This document shows positions 50,388 through 60,339 of a stretch of 64,000 nt of DNA, piece after piece. The position numbers and the translations under genes are program-made. A model generated the notes under the pieces. The model had not been told where the DNA came from. It ran no database searches and saw only the letters and a list, made by a program, of their open reading frames with translations. Each line of letters opens with the position of its first letter. Position 1 is the stretch's first letter. Origin of the DNA: Aphelenchoides besseyi (Eukaryota > Nematoda > Chromadorea > Rhabditida > Aphelenchoididae); assembly GCA_024699855.1 (NCBI GenBank), contig JAMPIQ010000002.1, positions 16,678,001 through 16,742,000 on the forward strand. The letters are read 5' to 3'.

Positions 50388-52736
50388 TGTTTGGTCAACG
50401 TCAACTCGCTTTGTGGATCCTCGTCGCAAGCATTTGGGTTCTCGTTGTCACGACCGATGATCCAGATTGTTACACAAATGAAAATAACTCCGTGTAAGTT
50501 TTGGAATCTAATCCTGTGATCTAGTTTTCTGAATGTTTTCAGGAAATTCAATGGTGACTGCATTAATACGGAGACCTACGCGCTGGTCGTCAGCACCGAC
50601 CGGTTGAAAGTGAAATTTGAAGGAAATGGAAACCCGACCACTTTTCATGGGCAAGTTTAAATTGTAGCTCTATCTTCAACATTATATTTCAGCATCAAGT
50701 TGAACATCGGCGGTTGTGCCTTCAAAACGACTTTCCAAGAAGCTAAACCCAAGGGCGGGTTTGTTTACGAAGGCAAAGAGTTTACAAAGGCCATTGCACT
50801 CTCGGACAAGATTACTTTTGACAACGAACACGCACCCCAAGTGGAATGCAAGGTCGACTTTGAAGCGATTGATGGCGGCAAGTACAAAGTGGATGTGTCA
50901 GTTAGTCCTGACAGTCACGCGATGTACTCGATTACTTTCGAGGTTTGATAGTCGGATGTTTGCATCAGTAACTATTTTCAAGACGCGTCTTTCGAATCGC
51001 CTGATACCAAAAAAGTTCCAGATTGGGTGTGGATTCTCTGGTGAGTTCAATGCTCGTCGCTTCTTTTCATCTTCTTTGTTTCAGTGGTTCTGTGAGTGTC
51101 GCGTTTGTGCTTCTTTGTGTGTCCTCCGCCGTACTCTATTGCATTCTGCGCAAGACGACTAAGGATACACCAATGGCCGAATCGCGTTTGTCGAATGCTG
51201 GGAACGTGCCAGTCATTGAAAAGAAGAGCAATCGCGGGAAAACACGTTGGGCCAAGAAGCAGAGCAGAGCGAGAAGCATAGCAAGCAGCATCTCAAGGAC
51301 AATGACGGTATGAAGCACGAAAGCAAGAAGCAAGTCCAAGGCAAACACGAAAAGAATGCTCACCCTATACATGGTTTCTTTGCATCACCAAAAGTGAACG
51401 ACTCAACGACGGTTGACGAAAAAAAGGCAAGTTTTGGGTGAGAGTGGAGATCAGTTCTTGGGGTTCTTCCAAATTCATTTCTTGGGTCTTCTACAGGGCT
51501 TAATCTTTGACGATGAGCTGCGAACTAGGAGTAGCAAGTACACTTTCGAGTAGAGTGTGGGGATCTCCGATCGGAAAATAAATACTCAACAATACTTATC
51601 TAACTACTATTTTAGGGCGGCGAACATAAGCTTATTTGCAAGCCAGGAAAGCGAAAGTTTGTCGACGAGATGACAATCATGAAGCGGATCACAGAACCAC
51701 CGGCCGAGAAGAAGTGGAAGTCCAAGACGCAGTTCCCGCAAGAGGACGCAATCATCATGACTGAACGTGCGAAGGCGTTCAAGGACAAGTTCAATTTCCT
51801 CGTCCGACGTCCTATGAACCCAAAAAAATTAGCAAAGATCCGCCGCAAGCACGACAAGTCGACCGAACTAACCGAAGAACCTGCCAACGAATGGACGAGA
51901 TTTGACGAAGCCCAGAAGATGGGCAACAAGCTCACGATCAAGCACGCATTCGATATCGGCGAGGGCTACTACGCCATTCACGTGTCAACCGAGGAGGCCC
52001 AATCAACTCCGACTCAGCTCAATACTGCGGTGGACAAATCGGATTGTCTGGTTGAAATGCCGGTCGATCCGTTGGACAAACCGAAGTACAAGCTACTCAG
52101 CCAACTCATGAACAACGCGCCGTGGAGTGTCCGTCTGTTGCTCTACTTCAACATCGAAGTCTCCGAAGTTGGTGCGCAGGTTCTCGAGGCCAAGAAAGAT
52201 CTTCAGAAGCTCATCGATACGCTGCCGGTAAGTCTCTGTGATTTCGGACTACTAATCGCAGTGCATTTCAGGGTGGAAAAACTCGCGAGTTCTACCAGTC
52301 CCAACTGGCTGCGGTGAAATTCATCGGCTCGATTGCCGATGACGTGGAAGGGGTCCAGGAAGGCCGCCTGAAGGTAAGATGCAATCCAAATCACCAATCA
52401 GCCTGTTTTCAGTTCGCCTATCCATGGGCCCTCTACTTCGACCCGGCGAACAAGAACGAAATACGTGCCATTCAGGACATGACGTTCGGAATGGAAAAAG
52501 AACTCAAAAGAATGGTAGGTTAACAAGATCAGACTATTAATCACTCTTTGTTTCAGGACGCCAATAACGCCAATCGCAAGCTGCTCAAGCAGCAAATCAA
52601 GAACCTCAACGAACTACTGTACCACTGCATGGCCGCCGAGATGCTCGAAACCAAGCAAACGACCGCATTTGGATATGGCAAGAAGAAGCCGCGCTCAACA
52701 ATGGCAGAAGATGATGGCGAAAAGTACGGTCTTTGA
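50388..52736 (+). CDS. Unrecognised single-pass membrane protein with large cytoplasmic domain
   Basis: ATG 50,388 opens a signal peptide (QLALWILVASIWVLVVT). A small ectodomain with CYTNENNSV, NGDCINTETYALVVSTD, KLNIGGCAFKTTF and VECKVDFEAI follows: four cysteines and a beta-rich pattern. One membrane helix is at about 51,085-51,140 (SVAFVLLCVSSAVLYCIL), followed by a basic cytoplasmic region. A helical domain of about 300 residues starts near 51,620: MTERAKAFKDKFNFLVRRP, EWTRFDEAQKMGNK, VLEAKKDLQKLIDTLP, FIGSIADDVEGVQE, FAYPWALYFDPANKNEIRAI. It ends KYGL and TGA at 52,734. Two introns appear to use GC donors: GGGCAAGTTT at about 50,648 and AAGGCAAGTT at about 51,424. The junction near 50,945-50,990 is unresolved in phase. 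No family match comes to mind; the layout is receptor-like. A damaged paralogue lies in the left arm. Confidence 0.68.
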
Positions 52737-52779
52737 GTTCAAGCTTGCTTCTTGTTTCCTCGCTTCGTTGTACTGTTTT

Positions 52780-53060
52780 CTGATAATAAACTTTTTTCTT
52801 TAAAAACTTTAACACTTCTCTTGTACAAGAAAACAATCAGAAGATAAAACTGAATTCTTCATACATCACAAGTGGGCATTCTTACAACCCAACTCCATAG
52901 TCATGATTGGTCTTATGCAACGAGCAGCCGAAACGAAAACATCCGTTCAGTCATCTCCTTTGCCAGCATTTCTGTTGATGAACAAGAGTTGGGAATAACA
53001 TAGAATGACAATAATCACAAGAACATAAGATCTTATTCCTCTCAGCAATCAAATCGACAG
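52780..53060 (+). repeat. Shared 3'-end module, copy C
   Basis: Begins with AATAAAC (52,786) right after the membrane protein stop. It then has the CACTTCTCTTG stretch, TTCTTCATACATCACAAGTGG and an uninterrupted version of the site into which the LINE inserted in copy A. Resemblance to copies A and B fades at about 53,060. Confidence 0.8.
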
Positions 53061-53720
53061 CTATGAAATAAACGTCGATCTCTTTATTGACAAGATAACT
53101 TATTTGTATTAAGTAGGCAAATGAGGTTTATCAAACAAGCCCGTTGATTGTCCAGTGGTTTTGCTGTCCATATAAATTTTCTTTTAACCTTTTCGTCGTG
53201 AGTCATTCGGCAAAATACGATCAACACAAAGTGCGAGACCGGAAAGTCATTTGAAATCGTGGCGACATCAACGTTTTGCTTTGTGGTGATCTGGGCATTG
53301 CAAAGTCCCGGTTTCTTCGATATCTTTCACACGTTGCACCGCTTTCGAATGTGCAGAGCTCGTTAGAACTGCCGACCGACTGCGTTCTCCGATCAAAGTG
53401 TTGGTGGTTCCGGGAAAGCAGTGGGCCGAGTGCATTCCGGTTTGTAAACAGAAATTTATCATACAATAAACAAACAATTAGAATTAACAACCAAATTTGC
53501 GACATTCTTTTAAGATTTGGTAGAAGATCGCTGCTGTCGATACTCTTCTGGCGGGGCAATCCCAGATGGTTGAATATGTATGATTTCCATTAAGTCCACC
53601 TTCTGCTTGTTGAGCATGCAGTCGAATTCCCATAGCAGGGCATCGCTATCAAGCGGCGTGTCCATTGTCTGGGATGAAAGCATAGCTGTATTTGTAGAAA
53701 AGTTCTATCAGTTCGTGGAT
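53060..53720. other. No gene seen
   Basis: Sequence between the large duplication and the mobile-element nest. Open frames on both strands overlap each other and show no motif. Confidence 0.45.
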
Positions 53721-54245
53721 GGGACTTAGATCCCGTTCGTGATAGGCGTCATGATCAGCACGTTGGGTCCTCTGATGTTTTGCGCATTAGAGATGCGCTT
53801 CCAGAGACTTCTGTTGTACCAGCTGGCAGAAGTCTATCATCGTTGTGGTCCATCGCATTGGTTCCGCAACCATCCAGTCCTTTCCACAGGACGTTGGCAA
53901 CCACCGAAAGTGTATTTTAAAAAGCAAAGCTGTTGTTGCTTACGATTGTATTTACTGAAATCAAATCGAAACAGTTAAAGAACAAAAGCAAAAAACTTAC
54001 ATGTCGAAGAAGTTTTCGGAATCCTTAATCCCCAAACTGGGCCATTATGGTAGTCGTTGATGAAAGAGATGATATTTATAGCCAATATCACTACCTCGCG
54101 GTCATCCGAATTCCGGCCTCCGAACATTGTTGTCAGAAAATTCGATTAAAGCCGCGAGTCATTATGACCACAAGAAATCTTTGATAGCCGGTTCGGTGAT
54201 ATCCCAGCAGTTGATTGAACGGCTTGTTTTCATTCCGCGAGTCAT
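53720..54245 (-). repeat. Inverted repeat partner of 58,030-58,570
   Basis: Minus-strand reading matches 58,030-58,570 with strong conservation at 53,995-54,240, for example AACTGCTGGGATATCACC and CTACCATAATGGCCCAG in inverted order. Divergence is greater in 53,720-53,960. These two segments flank the helicase and transposon on either side. Confidence 0.85.
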
Positions 54246-54429
54246 CTTGTTAGTTGATTAGTTTCAGCGGCATAGTTAGTGCTTACTGTGAGTTGATTGC
54301 TTGTTGTGCACAATTTGATTGCTTTGTTGCGTCGATTCAATGACCTTGTAACTACTCCCTTCCCATCCGTTCAAATTGTTTTCTGAGGGTTGGTTGTTTT
54401 GACAAGATGGAGCTGCGTGGCTTGTGATG

Positions 54430-54590
54430 ATTAATGCCGTTAGCATTGAACAGTGCAAGATCGATCCATAAACACATCAGTTGAAACCGATAACCACTGC
54501 GTATAATTGATCGTCTCGCAGACTGCGCCGTATTTCAAAATTGGAAAAATTTGCCGAAAGTCGTCTCCAAGGACCATGATTTCGCCTCTA
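54430..54590 (-). pseudogene. PIF1/Helitron-type helicase fragment, downstream part
   Basis: Minus strand reads GEIMVLGDDFRQIFPILKYG, the GGDFRQxLPVxxxG motif of PIF1-like helicases carried by Helitrons. It breaks off after about 40 codons. It continues, across the transposon insertion, from the fragment at 57,045-57,240. Family role: the ATP-dependent 5'-3' helicase part of the rolling-circle Rep/helicase. Confidence 0.85.
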
Positions 54591-54591
54591 A

Positions 54592-57037
54592 CAAGGAGAG
54601 GTCCTGAGTGGTCCCCGCTACTTTTGGCTGAATTATAGATCAATCAACGCGGAATTTTACGCTGATGCTGAATATACCCATCTTTTTTGCCCAGTCGCAG
54701 AATTGGCCGAGTTATTGGCCAAAAACTAAAATTTTGAATTTTTGACATTTTGGCATCAATTGATCGCAATTTTTCTGCTTGATCGATTGAATTAGGCAAA
54801 ATAGAGATTATTAATTCTAATGAACGTGATACAATACAAAGAAATGGTGAAAACAGAGAGATTGTTGGCAATAGCCGCAGGCCAAAAGGGAAGGCGAGTT
54901 GCAGTCGTTTTGAGCGCACTCCATGTTGAAATTGTTGAAGCAGAATTGCACGGGATGAACGAAAGTGTCTAATTGAACATCGTTGTAACCGGCTTGTTTC
55001 CACGAATGTCGGCGGAAATCAACGAAACGGGGAGCCGCGAATTGGTTGTGGGTAAGAGACATCAGTTTGATCGCGTTGTCTTGTTGAAACATCGCAACTC
55101 CCGTATCGAACAGAATTGCGTGATCGTGAATCTTTCGCCCGAAATTCTTCCACATTCTAAAAAAAAGACATCAAGTGGTTGAGCCAAATAGGTGACGTGA
55201 CGGGGAATTATTCGTATGTTGATATTGCGATCTTGCGGACGAACGAAATCGATTGCTGTGTTGTTGCGAAATCCGGACCACGAGTCGAGAATAAAAATCG
55301 AGTTGTCGGGCATATACGGAAACGCACAGTGCTCAAGAAATTCCGTCATTGTTCGAAGGTTCATAATTGAACTTGTTCCCGCAGTCACATGCATGTTCCG
55401 ACAATCATTTGTTCGCTAAAATAATTCTTGACATTGCTTCACGTGCAATCTTACATTTTGTGCGAAATGAGTTACTGTTCGGGGAAATACTCCGTCTCGT
55501 TCTTTCATTTGCATGAAAAGAATCGGATGAAGCGTACCGTCCATGGAAAGCAACGGGACGACTGTATACGAATGTGTCAGAGAAATGCTAGAAGTTGCCA
55601 TTCCATGAACGTGACGTTGTCCTTGATCAGCAAGAGTTCTCTCCGAATGATACTCCAAACGACACCCGCAATGATCAGCGTTGAAGACTTGTGAAGGCGC
55701 GAGTTGGTGTCTTTGAATTTCGTTTCGGATATCCGCCACAAAAGCATTTGCATTCGTTGTGTGTTGATCGTCGGCGTTTTGTGATGCGAGTGTAACGAAC
55801 TTTGTGACTTTGCGATCAACAATTCCGAACCGACGCTTGAAACGTTTGGCCCAATTCTCCGACGCCGAAAATTCGATTGGCTCCATCAATTCTGCGTTTG
55901 ATTGAACGGCAAATAAACGAAGATCGAGAGTTTTCACGACTTTGTTCGCATTTCTGGCCACGCAGTATTTCGCGTAAGTCGCTTCATCGATCAATTGCAA
56001 AGCTCGTTGTCGCGTTTCTAAAGACTGCTGATCGTTTAACCATCGAGTTTTGAAGCTGTAAAATAGCTTTCAACACAAAACTTGCTCTAGCTTACATTTT
56101 GAATCGTCGCCAAGCAGAATCGGTATTCAAAAAACGGAAACGATGTTGAACGCTCTGTTTTGGACGAAACTCCGTGACATTGACGGGAACTGTTTGGTTG
56201 TCATCTACTTTGCAGTAAAAACGTACCGCTTCTTTCATCGTTTCAATTGGAATCTCACGACCACCAATAGTCCAATGTTCAGAAGTAACGCCAATATGAT
56301 CGTCTTCATCCGAATCAAGAGGGAAACTTGATTCATCGCCGGCTTCGTTTTCATCATCAGAACCGTCAATACCGACCATCTCATCCTCATCAAACTCGAA
56401 TTGGTTTGCAGCGGCAACGGTTTGTATCAATTGTATGAGTCGAGAAGCAAGTTGACGCTCTGTTCGAGTAGCAGAGTTGGTTGAAACATCTCCCAACGGT
56501 CCAAATCTCTCGACCAAAAATTGAACGACCACTTTAACGTTGAGCATTTTGATAATAATAAGAAAGACATCGTAATTTCGTTTGTTTTCAATTAATGTTT
56601 TTGTATTACCAGTGGAAGACTTGTACAACGTCTTCAAAAATAGTGGTTGTAAAAAAACAAGCAAAAAGAGCGTCAACAGAATCAACCTCACAGTTCTGTT
56701 AAGCAACCAACTAACCACTCGGCCACCGCCGCTCACATTTCTCCTTGTAAAAAGACGAGGTATAACTTGCAAATTTTTTGGTTTCAAAAATCGGCCAATA
56801 TCTTGGCCATAAAGCTTCCAATTAAAAACCTGTTAAAACCAATCGATCAAGCAGAAAAATTGCGATCAATTGATGCCAAAATGTCAAAAATTCAAAATTT
56901 TAGTTTTTGGCCAATAACTTGGCCAATTCTGCGACTGGGCAAAAAAGATGGGTATATTCAGCATCAGCGTAAAATTCCGCGTCGATTGATCTATAATTCA
57001 GCCAAAAGTAGCGGGGACCACTCAGGACCTCTCCTTG
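54592..57037 (-). mobile_element. Pogo-type (CENP-B/DDE_1) DNA transposon with long terminal inverted repeats
   Basis: Terminal inverted repeats of about 197 bases (54,592-54,789 and 56,841-57,037) start CAAGGAGAGGTCCTGAGTGG. They are nearly identical, and they enclose one transposase gene on the minus strand. TAA flanks both sides (54,589-54,591 and 57,038-57,040). If one copy and the element are removed, the helicase reading frame runs on in frame across the junction, which fixes the insertion boundaries. The target duplication is either TAA/TTA (3 bases) or TA with one extra terminal base; these cannot be told apart here. Confidence 0.92.
54817..56547 (-). pseudogene. Transposase, CENP-B HTH plus DDE_1, one-base frameshift
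   Basis: On the minus strand from ATG 56,547 there is an acidic N-terminal region (FDEDEMVGIDGSDDENEAGD), then FRPKQSVQHRFRF. An intron of about 45 bases (GTAAGC to TTTACAG, about 56,050-56,095) leads to FKTRWLND and a CENP-B-type helix-turn-helix (SASENWAKRFKRRFGI). The first catalytic Asp is in QVFNADHCG. A second 44-base intron (about 55,412-55,455) follows. The second Asp is in FILDSWSGFRN, and the third in VTYLAQPLD. The remainder ends HNQFAAPRFVDFRRHSWKQAGY, then QFCFNN. After QPLD the frame shifts at a run of eight bases (55,159-55,166) that would need nine to stay open. The copy is therefore probably inactive, though otherwise well preserved. Confidence 0.9.
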
Positions 57038-57044
57038 TAAGAGA

Positions 57045-57240
57045 CAAAACCTTGTTCATTATTTTTTGCAGTTTGCGGTCGATATTTCCAGTGCATAACG
57101 AGATGCTATTGGTGCTTTGTCCCAGATAATGATATCTACATTCATCAACATCTTACCACCACGACTTGTTGCTGTTAAGTTCGAATTCGAGTCACGTTCA
57201 AGTGTTCGAAAAAAGGTGAGCAGGAATCTTGGATCTGAAC
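57045..57240 (-). pseudogene. PIF1/Helitron-type helicase fragment, upstream part
   Basis: Minus strand gives TFFRTLERDSNSNLTATSRG, then VDIIIWDKAPIASRYALE and DRKLQKIMNK. This is the Walker B region (IIWDEAPM, with Glu changed to Lys here) followed by the DRxLxxIM helix. A one-base frame change lies between YALE and DRKLQ. The substituted catalytic Glu and the frameshift show that it was already decaying, although the later transposon insertion point itself is clean. Confidence 0.85.
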
Positions 57241-57779
57241 TTCTGTCTATAAAATGGATGGAAAATACTGAGCAGTAATACCAAATGCTTTCGAACTGTT
57301 TAATCGAATTCCATCGGGCAGATATAAAAAGTGATGATGGATCAGATGTTCCAGCACTTCACCTGTTGACTAGTGAAATTCGTCAAACACACAAAAATGT
57401 CCGTTCTTCGCTGTTTGTATCAACTCGCCATTCGGTAGCATTTGCCGACACTGTAGAAGCTCACGACTATTGAGATCTTCATAAATCATACTAGATAGTG
57501 ATCTGTTTGCTTGGTGGACGCTCAATTGACATGCTCTGGTAGAGATCGTTCGCTGGACGGTCGAAAAATTTTTGACGCTTCTGTCTCCGCGATTAAAATA
57601 TTGTAGTGTGGAATTAGTCAGTGGACAACTTGAACGGTTTTAATCCGCGGACACACTAATGAGCAAGAAATTTCGTTTCAATGGGGTGTAAATTCCGTCC
57701 TGGATAAGACGTAAAACTGGATCCGGTCTCCTCCAGGGCCAGCAACCCGCAAGTAAACTTTAAATTTTTTATGCTACGA

Positions 57780-58860
57780 CTCGACCATTGGGGTGGAAAT
57801 GCGTTGTCATGAAGATGACTTTGAAAACGTGCGCCATTTCCTGATGGACTTCAAGATCGTCGACTTGAATGAGTGGATTGACGAGGTAAATCTGTACTGA
57901 GTGATTTACATCATAATTTGCATCGTTTTAGGTCAAATACAACGGAAAAAGTTCTTGAAAATGCCGATGAGTACTACAGGGCCCGTGACTACGTGCAAGC
58001 ACACAGAAAGCTATGGACTGCAGCAAGCCGCTCAATAAACTGCTGGGATATCACCGAACCGGCTATCAAAGATTTCTTGTGGTCATAATGACTCGCGGCT
58101 TTAATCGAATTTTCTGACAACAATGTTCGGAGGCCGGAATTCGGATGACCGCGAGGTAATGATATTGGCTATAAATATCATCTCTTTCATCAACGACTAC
58201 CATAATGGCCCAGTTTGGGGATTAAGGATTCCGAAAACTTCTTCGACATGTAAGTTTTCTGTTTTTGTTCTTTAACTGTTTCGATTTATTTTAGTTAACA
58301 CAATCGTAATCAACAATTGCTCTGGCTTTTCAAAGACCGTTTCGGAGGTTGCAACATCCTGTGGAAAGGATGGATGTTTGTGAAAGCAGTACGAAAAATC
58401 AAAACCCTGATAGAACTATAACGCCGATCGACATTTGCCAGTTGTTACGACAAAAGTCTTCCGAAATGCATCTCTTATGCACGAAGCACCAGAGGACCCG
58501 ACGTGACGATCACAACGGCTACCACGAACCGGGTTTAAATCCCATTGACAAAGTGATAGAACCGCACATATGAATACAGTTATGGTTCCATCCCAGACAA
58601 GGGACGCATCACACGAACATCTATGGGTTGCAGCAAGCTACTCAATCAAGAAGTTCTTTTTGCGCATGGGCGTAAAATTGGCAACTCATAATTCAAAGAT
58701 GCATGCGATGAAAACAATGATCGAAATGGTTAGTCGTTTTGTTTGACTTTTATAGTAATTTATTTGATGTTCAGGCCGCAAACTTCACCTTGGATTTAAC
58801 GCTTATTACGCGATGCCCGGCGCCTTTAAATTAGGATGGAAAGAAGCAGGAGCGTAAGTT
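57780..58860 (+). pseudogene. Degenerate element sequence upstream of the retrotransposon C-terminus
   Basis: Short exon-like stretches are visible: DDFENVRHFLMDFKIVDLNE (57,810 on), MFGGRNSDDREVMILAINII (about 58,118) and a stretch at 58,349-58,573. They are interrupted by stops. The central part (58,030-58,570) is the inverted partner of 53,720-54,245. It may belong to the same retrotransposon as the next entry, but I see no RT catalytic motif here. Confidence 0.4.
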
Positions 58861-58874
58861 GAACAAATTTTGCC

Positions 58875-59374
58875 ATGATTATTAGCTGTGATTTCAGGGA
58901 TCATGCGAGTTTTAATGAACGTAAGACGGTTGAGATTTGGTACGATCTTCCCGTCACTACCCCTCATTCAATGAAGCACAATCGGTCAGACTTCGTTATA
59001 TTTGACAAGGTGAATGGGCGTATACAGATTGTGGAAATCGGTGTAGCGTCAGACAAGATGGAAGCAGTTAAGTATCAGAACTATGCTGTCAACTTAACTG
59101 TGAGTGATAGTGAAACGATGTCAATTCCTTATTACCCGGATGAGAATAACTTGAGAAAGGTGGTATCGGATATCAACGATAAAAACTACTCAGTTGGGTG
59201 ACTGTGATTCCGATACTTATCGGTACCTGCGGTGAAGTCAAAGCGAATGTATTATCGAACTTGAAAGAGTTAGGCTTCCCGACCCGCACTGCGAAAGCGG
59301 TGTTGGAGCGCATGCAGCGTGCTGCAGTGCCAGCTACGAGTAGACTGCTGAGAGCTCATTTGAGCGTACGGTGA
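58875..59374 (+). pseudogene. 3' end of a site-specific non-LTR retrotransposon ORF (restriction-like endonuclease region)
   Basis: The frame reads HNRSDFVIFDKVNGRIQIVEIGV, a (P)D...(E/D)-type pattern like the C-terminal restriction-enzyme-like endonuclease of R2/R4-type elements. NYAVNLT and YYPDENNLRKVVSDI follow. After a one-base shift near 59,198 it continues VTVIPILIGTCGEVKAN, LKELGFPTRTAKAVLERMQ and ending LLRAHLSVR then TGA 59,372. The Lys usual after the second acidic residue is not obvious. Its position directly upstream of a 28S rRNA fragment supports a 28S-specific element; the exact clade (R2, R4 or other) is inference. Confidence 0.65.
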
Positions 59375-59974
59375 TAAGCTGGAAGATGACTTGAGTTGAC
59401 TCAGAACACGACTTTGAACTTAGATGCCTCTCGAAGTTGTTGTCAGTTGTTGGATGTTAAGACCCCACAATTGTGTGGGGGAAGTGAAACTGTAGTTGAG
59501 AAAGAGAAGACTAAGGGCGAGTGGCTGTATAGCACGACCAACTCACTTCGTGTGCAGTTGGAGGCCTGCCGAAAGTTTGGTGGATCGTTGTAGTAGTTCG
59601 CTCAGCTCTTCAAAATTAATCTTACTACTATGATGTGTAGCTGAATATAAGGATGGCCCACGTCCCACTAAATGTGGAGTGCCCGGATGCCTTAGTTCGT
59701 TGGAATCGGTGAAGGGAGTAACGGAGAAGTCTTAAGAAAGAGAATTGGCAATAGCGCCGGGGAACGGTGTCAGATTGAGATTGAAGGATCTGTCTACTTT
59801 GTGGTTTAATCCATGGGTTTACTCATGGCATTCTAAGCGGTTAGTCCTTAGGGACGGGTAGTGGATTTAACTACTTAAAAAAGCTCCGTGGAGGTTGAAT
59901 GTCGGTTTCGCGGCCGATAGGTGTTACCCGAGAAGCAGACAAGGTACCCGGTGACGGGCCTTGCGCCAAAGCGT
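59375..59974 (+). other. Putative retrotransposon 3' untranslated region
   Basis: About 600 bases lie between the endonuclease stop and the 28S junction. The sequence is richer in G/C than its surroundings and contains self-complementary stretches, for example CCCCAC-AATTGT-GTGGGG at 59,463-59,480. It does not align to the 28S sequence that should precede GTGACGCGC. A structured 3' UTR used for target-primed reverse transcription would fit. Confidence 0.5.
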
Positions 59975-60310
59975 GACGCGCACGAATGGATTAACGAGAT
60001 TCCCACTGTCCCTAACTACCATCTAGCGAAACCACAGCCAAAGGAACAGGCTTAGCAAAGACAGCGGGGAAAGAAGACCCCGTTGAGCTTGACTCTAGTC
60101 TGACTTTGTGAAGAATCATGCATGGTGTAGCATAAGCGGGAGTGTTGATCTTGCCTCGTGGTTTAACTACCGCTTGGTTGTCGATTCCATACGACTTTGT
60201 GTGGTGTAATGTCGGGGTGCAAGATCGCTTGAATACGACTTGACTACTGGTCAAGGAGTTGTAAGCAGTCTTTACACTGCGATCTGTTGAGAATACCCTT
60301 TGATCGGATG
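59975..60310 (+). rRNA. 28S (LSU) rRNA fragment containing the R-element target region
   Basis: The highly conserved LSU sequence GTGACGCGCACGAATGG, then ATTAACGAGATTCCCACTG, AGCGAAACCACAGCC, AGCGGGGAAAGAAGACC and TTGAGCTTGACTCTAG is present at 59,975-60,110, with a few substitutions. It is followed by a divergent expansion helix closed by GATCTTGC and GCAAGATC (60,150-60,226). Resemblance fades at about 60,310. The sequence normally found upstream (the TTAAGG/TAGCC R2 site) is replaced by retrotransposon. It is a fragment, not a complete rRNA gene. Confidence 0.88.
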
Positions 60311-60339
60311 AATCTGTTTTCGTCCATTTCATTATTGTA

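Larger units (their letters stand above)
49521..53060 (+). repeat. Right arm of the large inverted duplication
   Basis: Matches 42,600-45,150 inverted. This arm carries the fuller version of the membrane protein gene and 3'-end module copy C. Just inside it, 49,699-49,920 (minus) is an open frame (MKSILSSEFLIDFYGERPFH) that is also present, with a one-base change of frame, in the left arm at about 44,737-44,950. I do not recognise it. Confidence 0.9.

Noticed and set aside
54592..57037. PIF/Harbinger transposon, suggested by the TAA flanks
   Set aside because: The transposase has a CENP-B-type HTH and the QPLD third-Asp motif of pogo/DDE_1 elements; the triplet alone is not enough.
54430..57240. 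A complete Helitron
   Set aside because: Only two adjoining helicase pieces are visible. I found no Rep (HUH) domain and no convincing CTRR hairpin end.
59640..59975. Additional rRNA sequence upstream of the 28S match
   Set aside because: Although G/C-rich, it does not align to the conserved LSU sequence that should precede GTGACGCGC; better explained as a retrotransposon 3' UTR.
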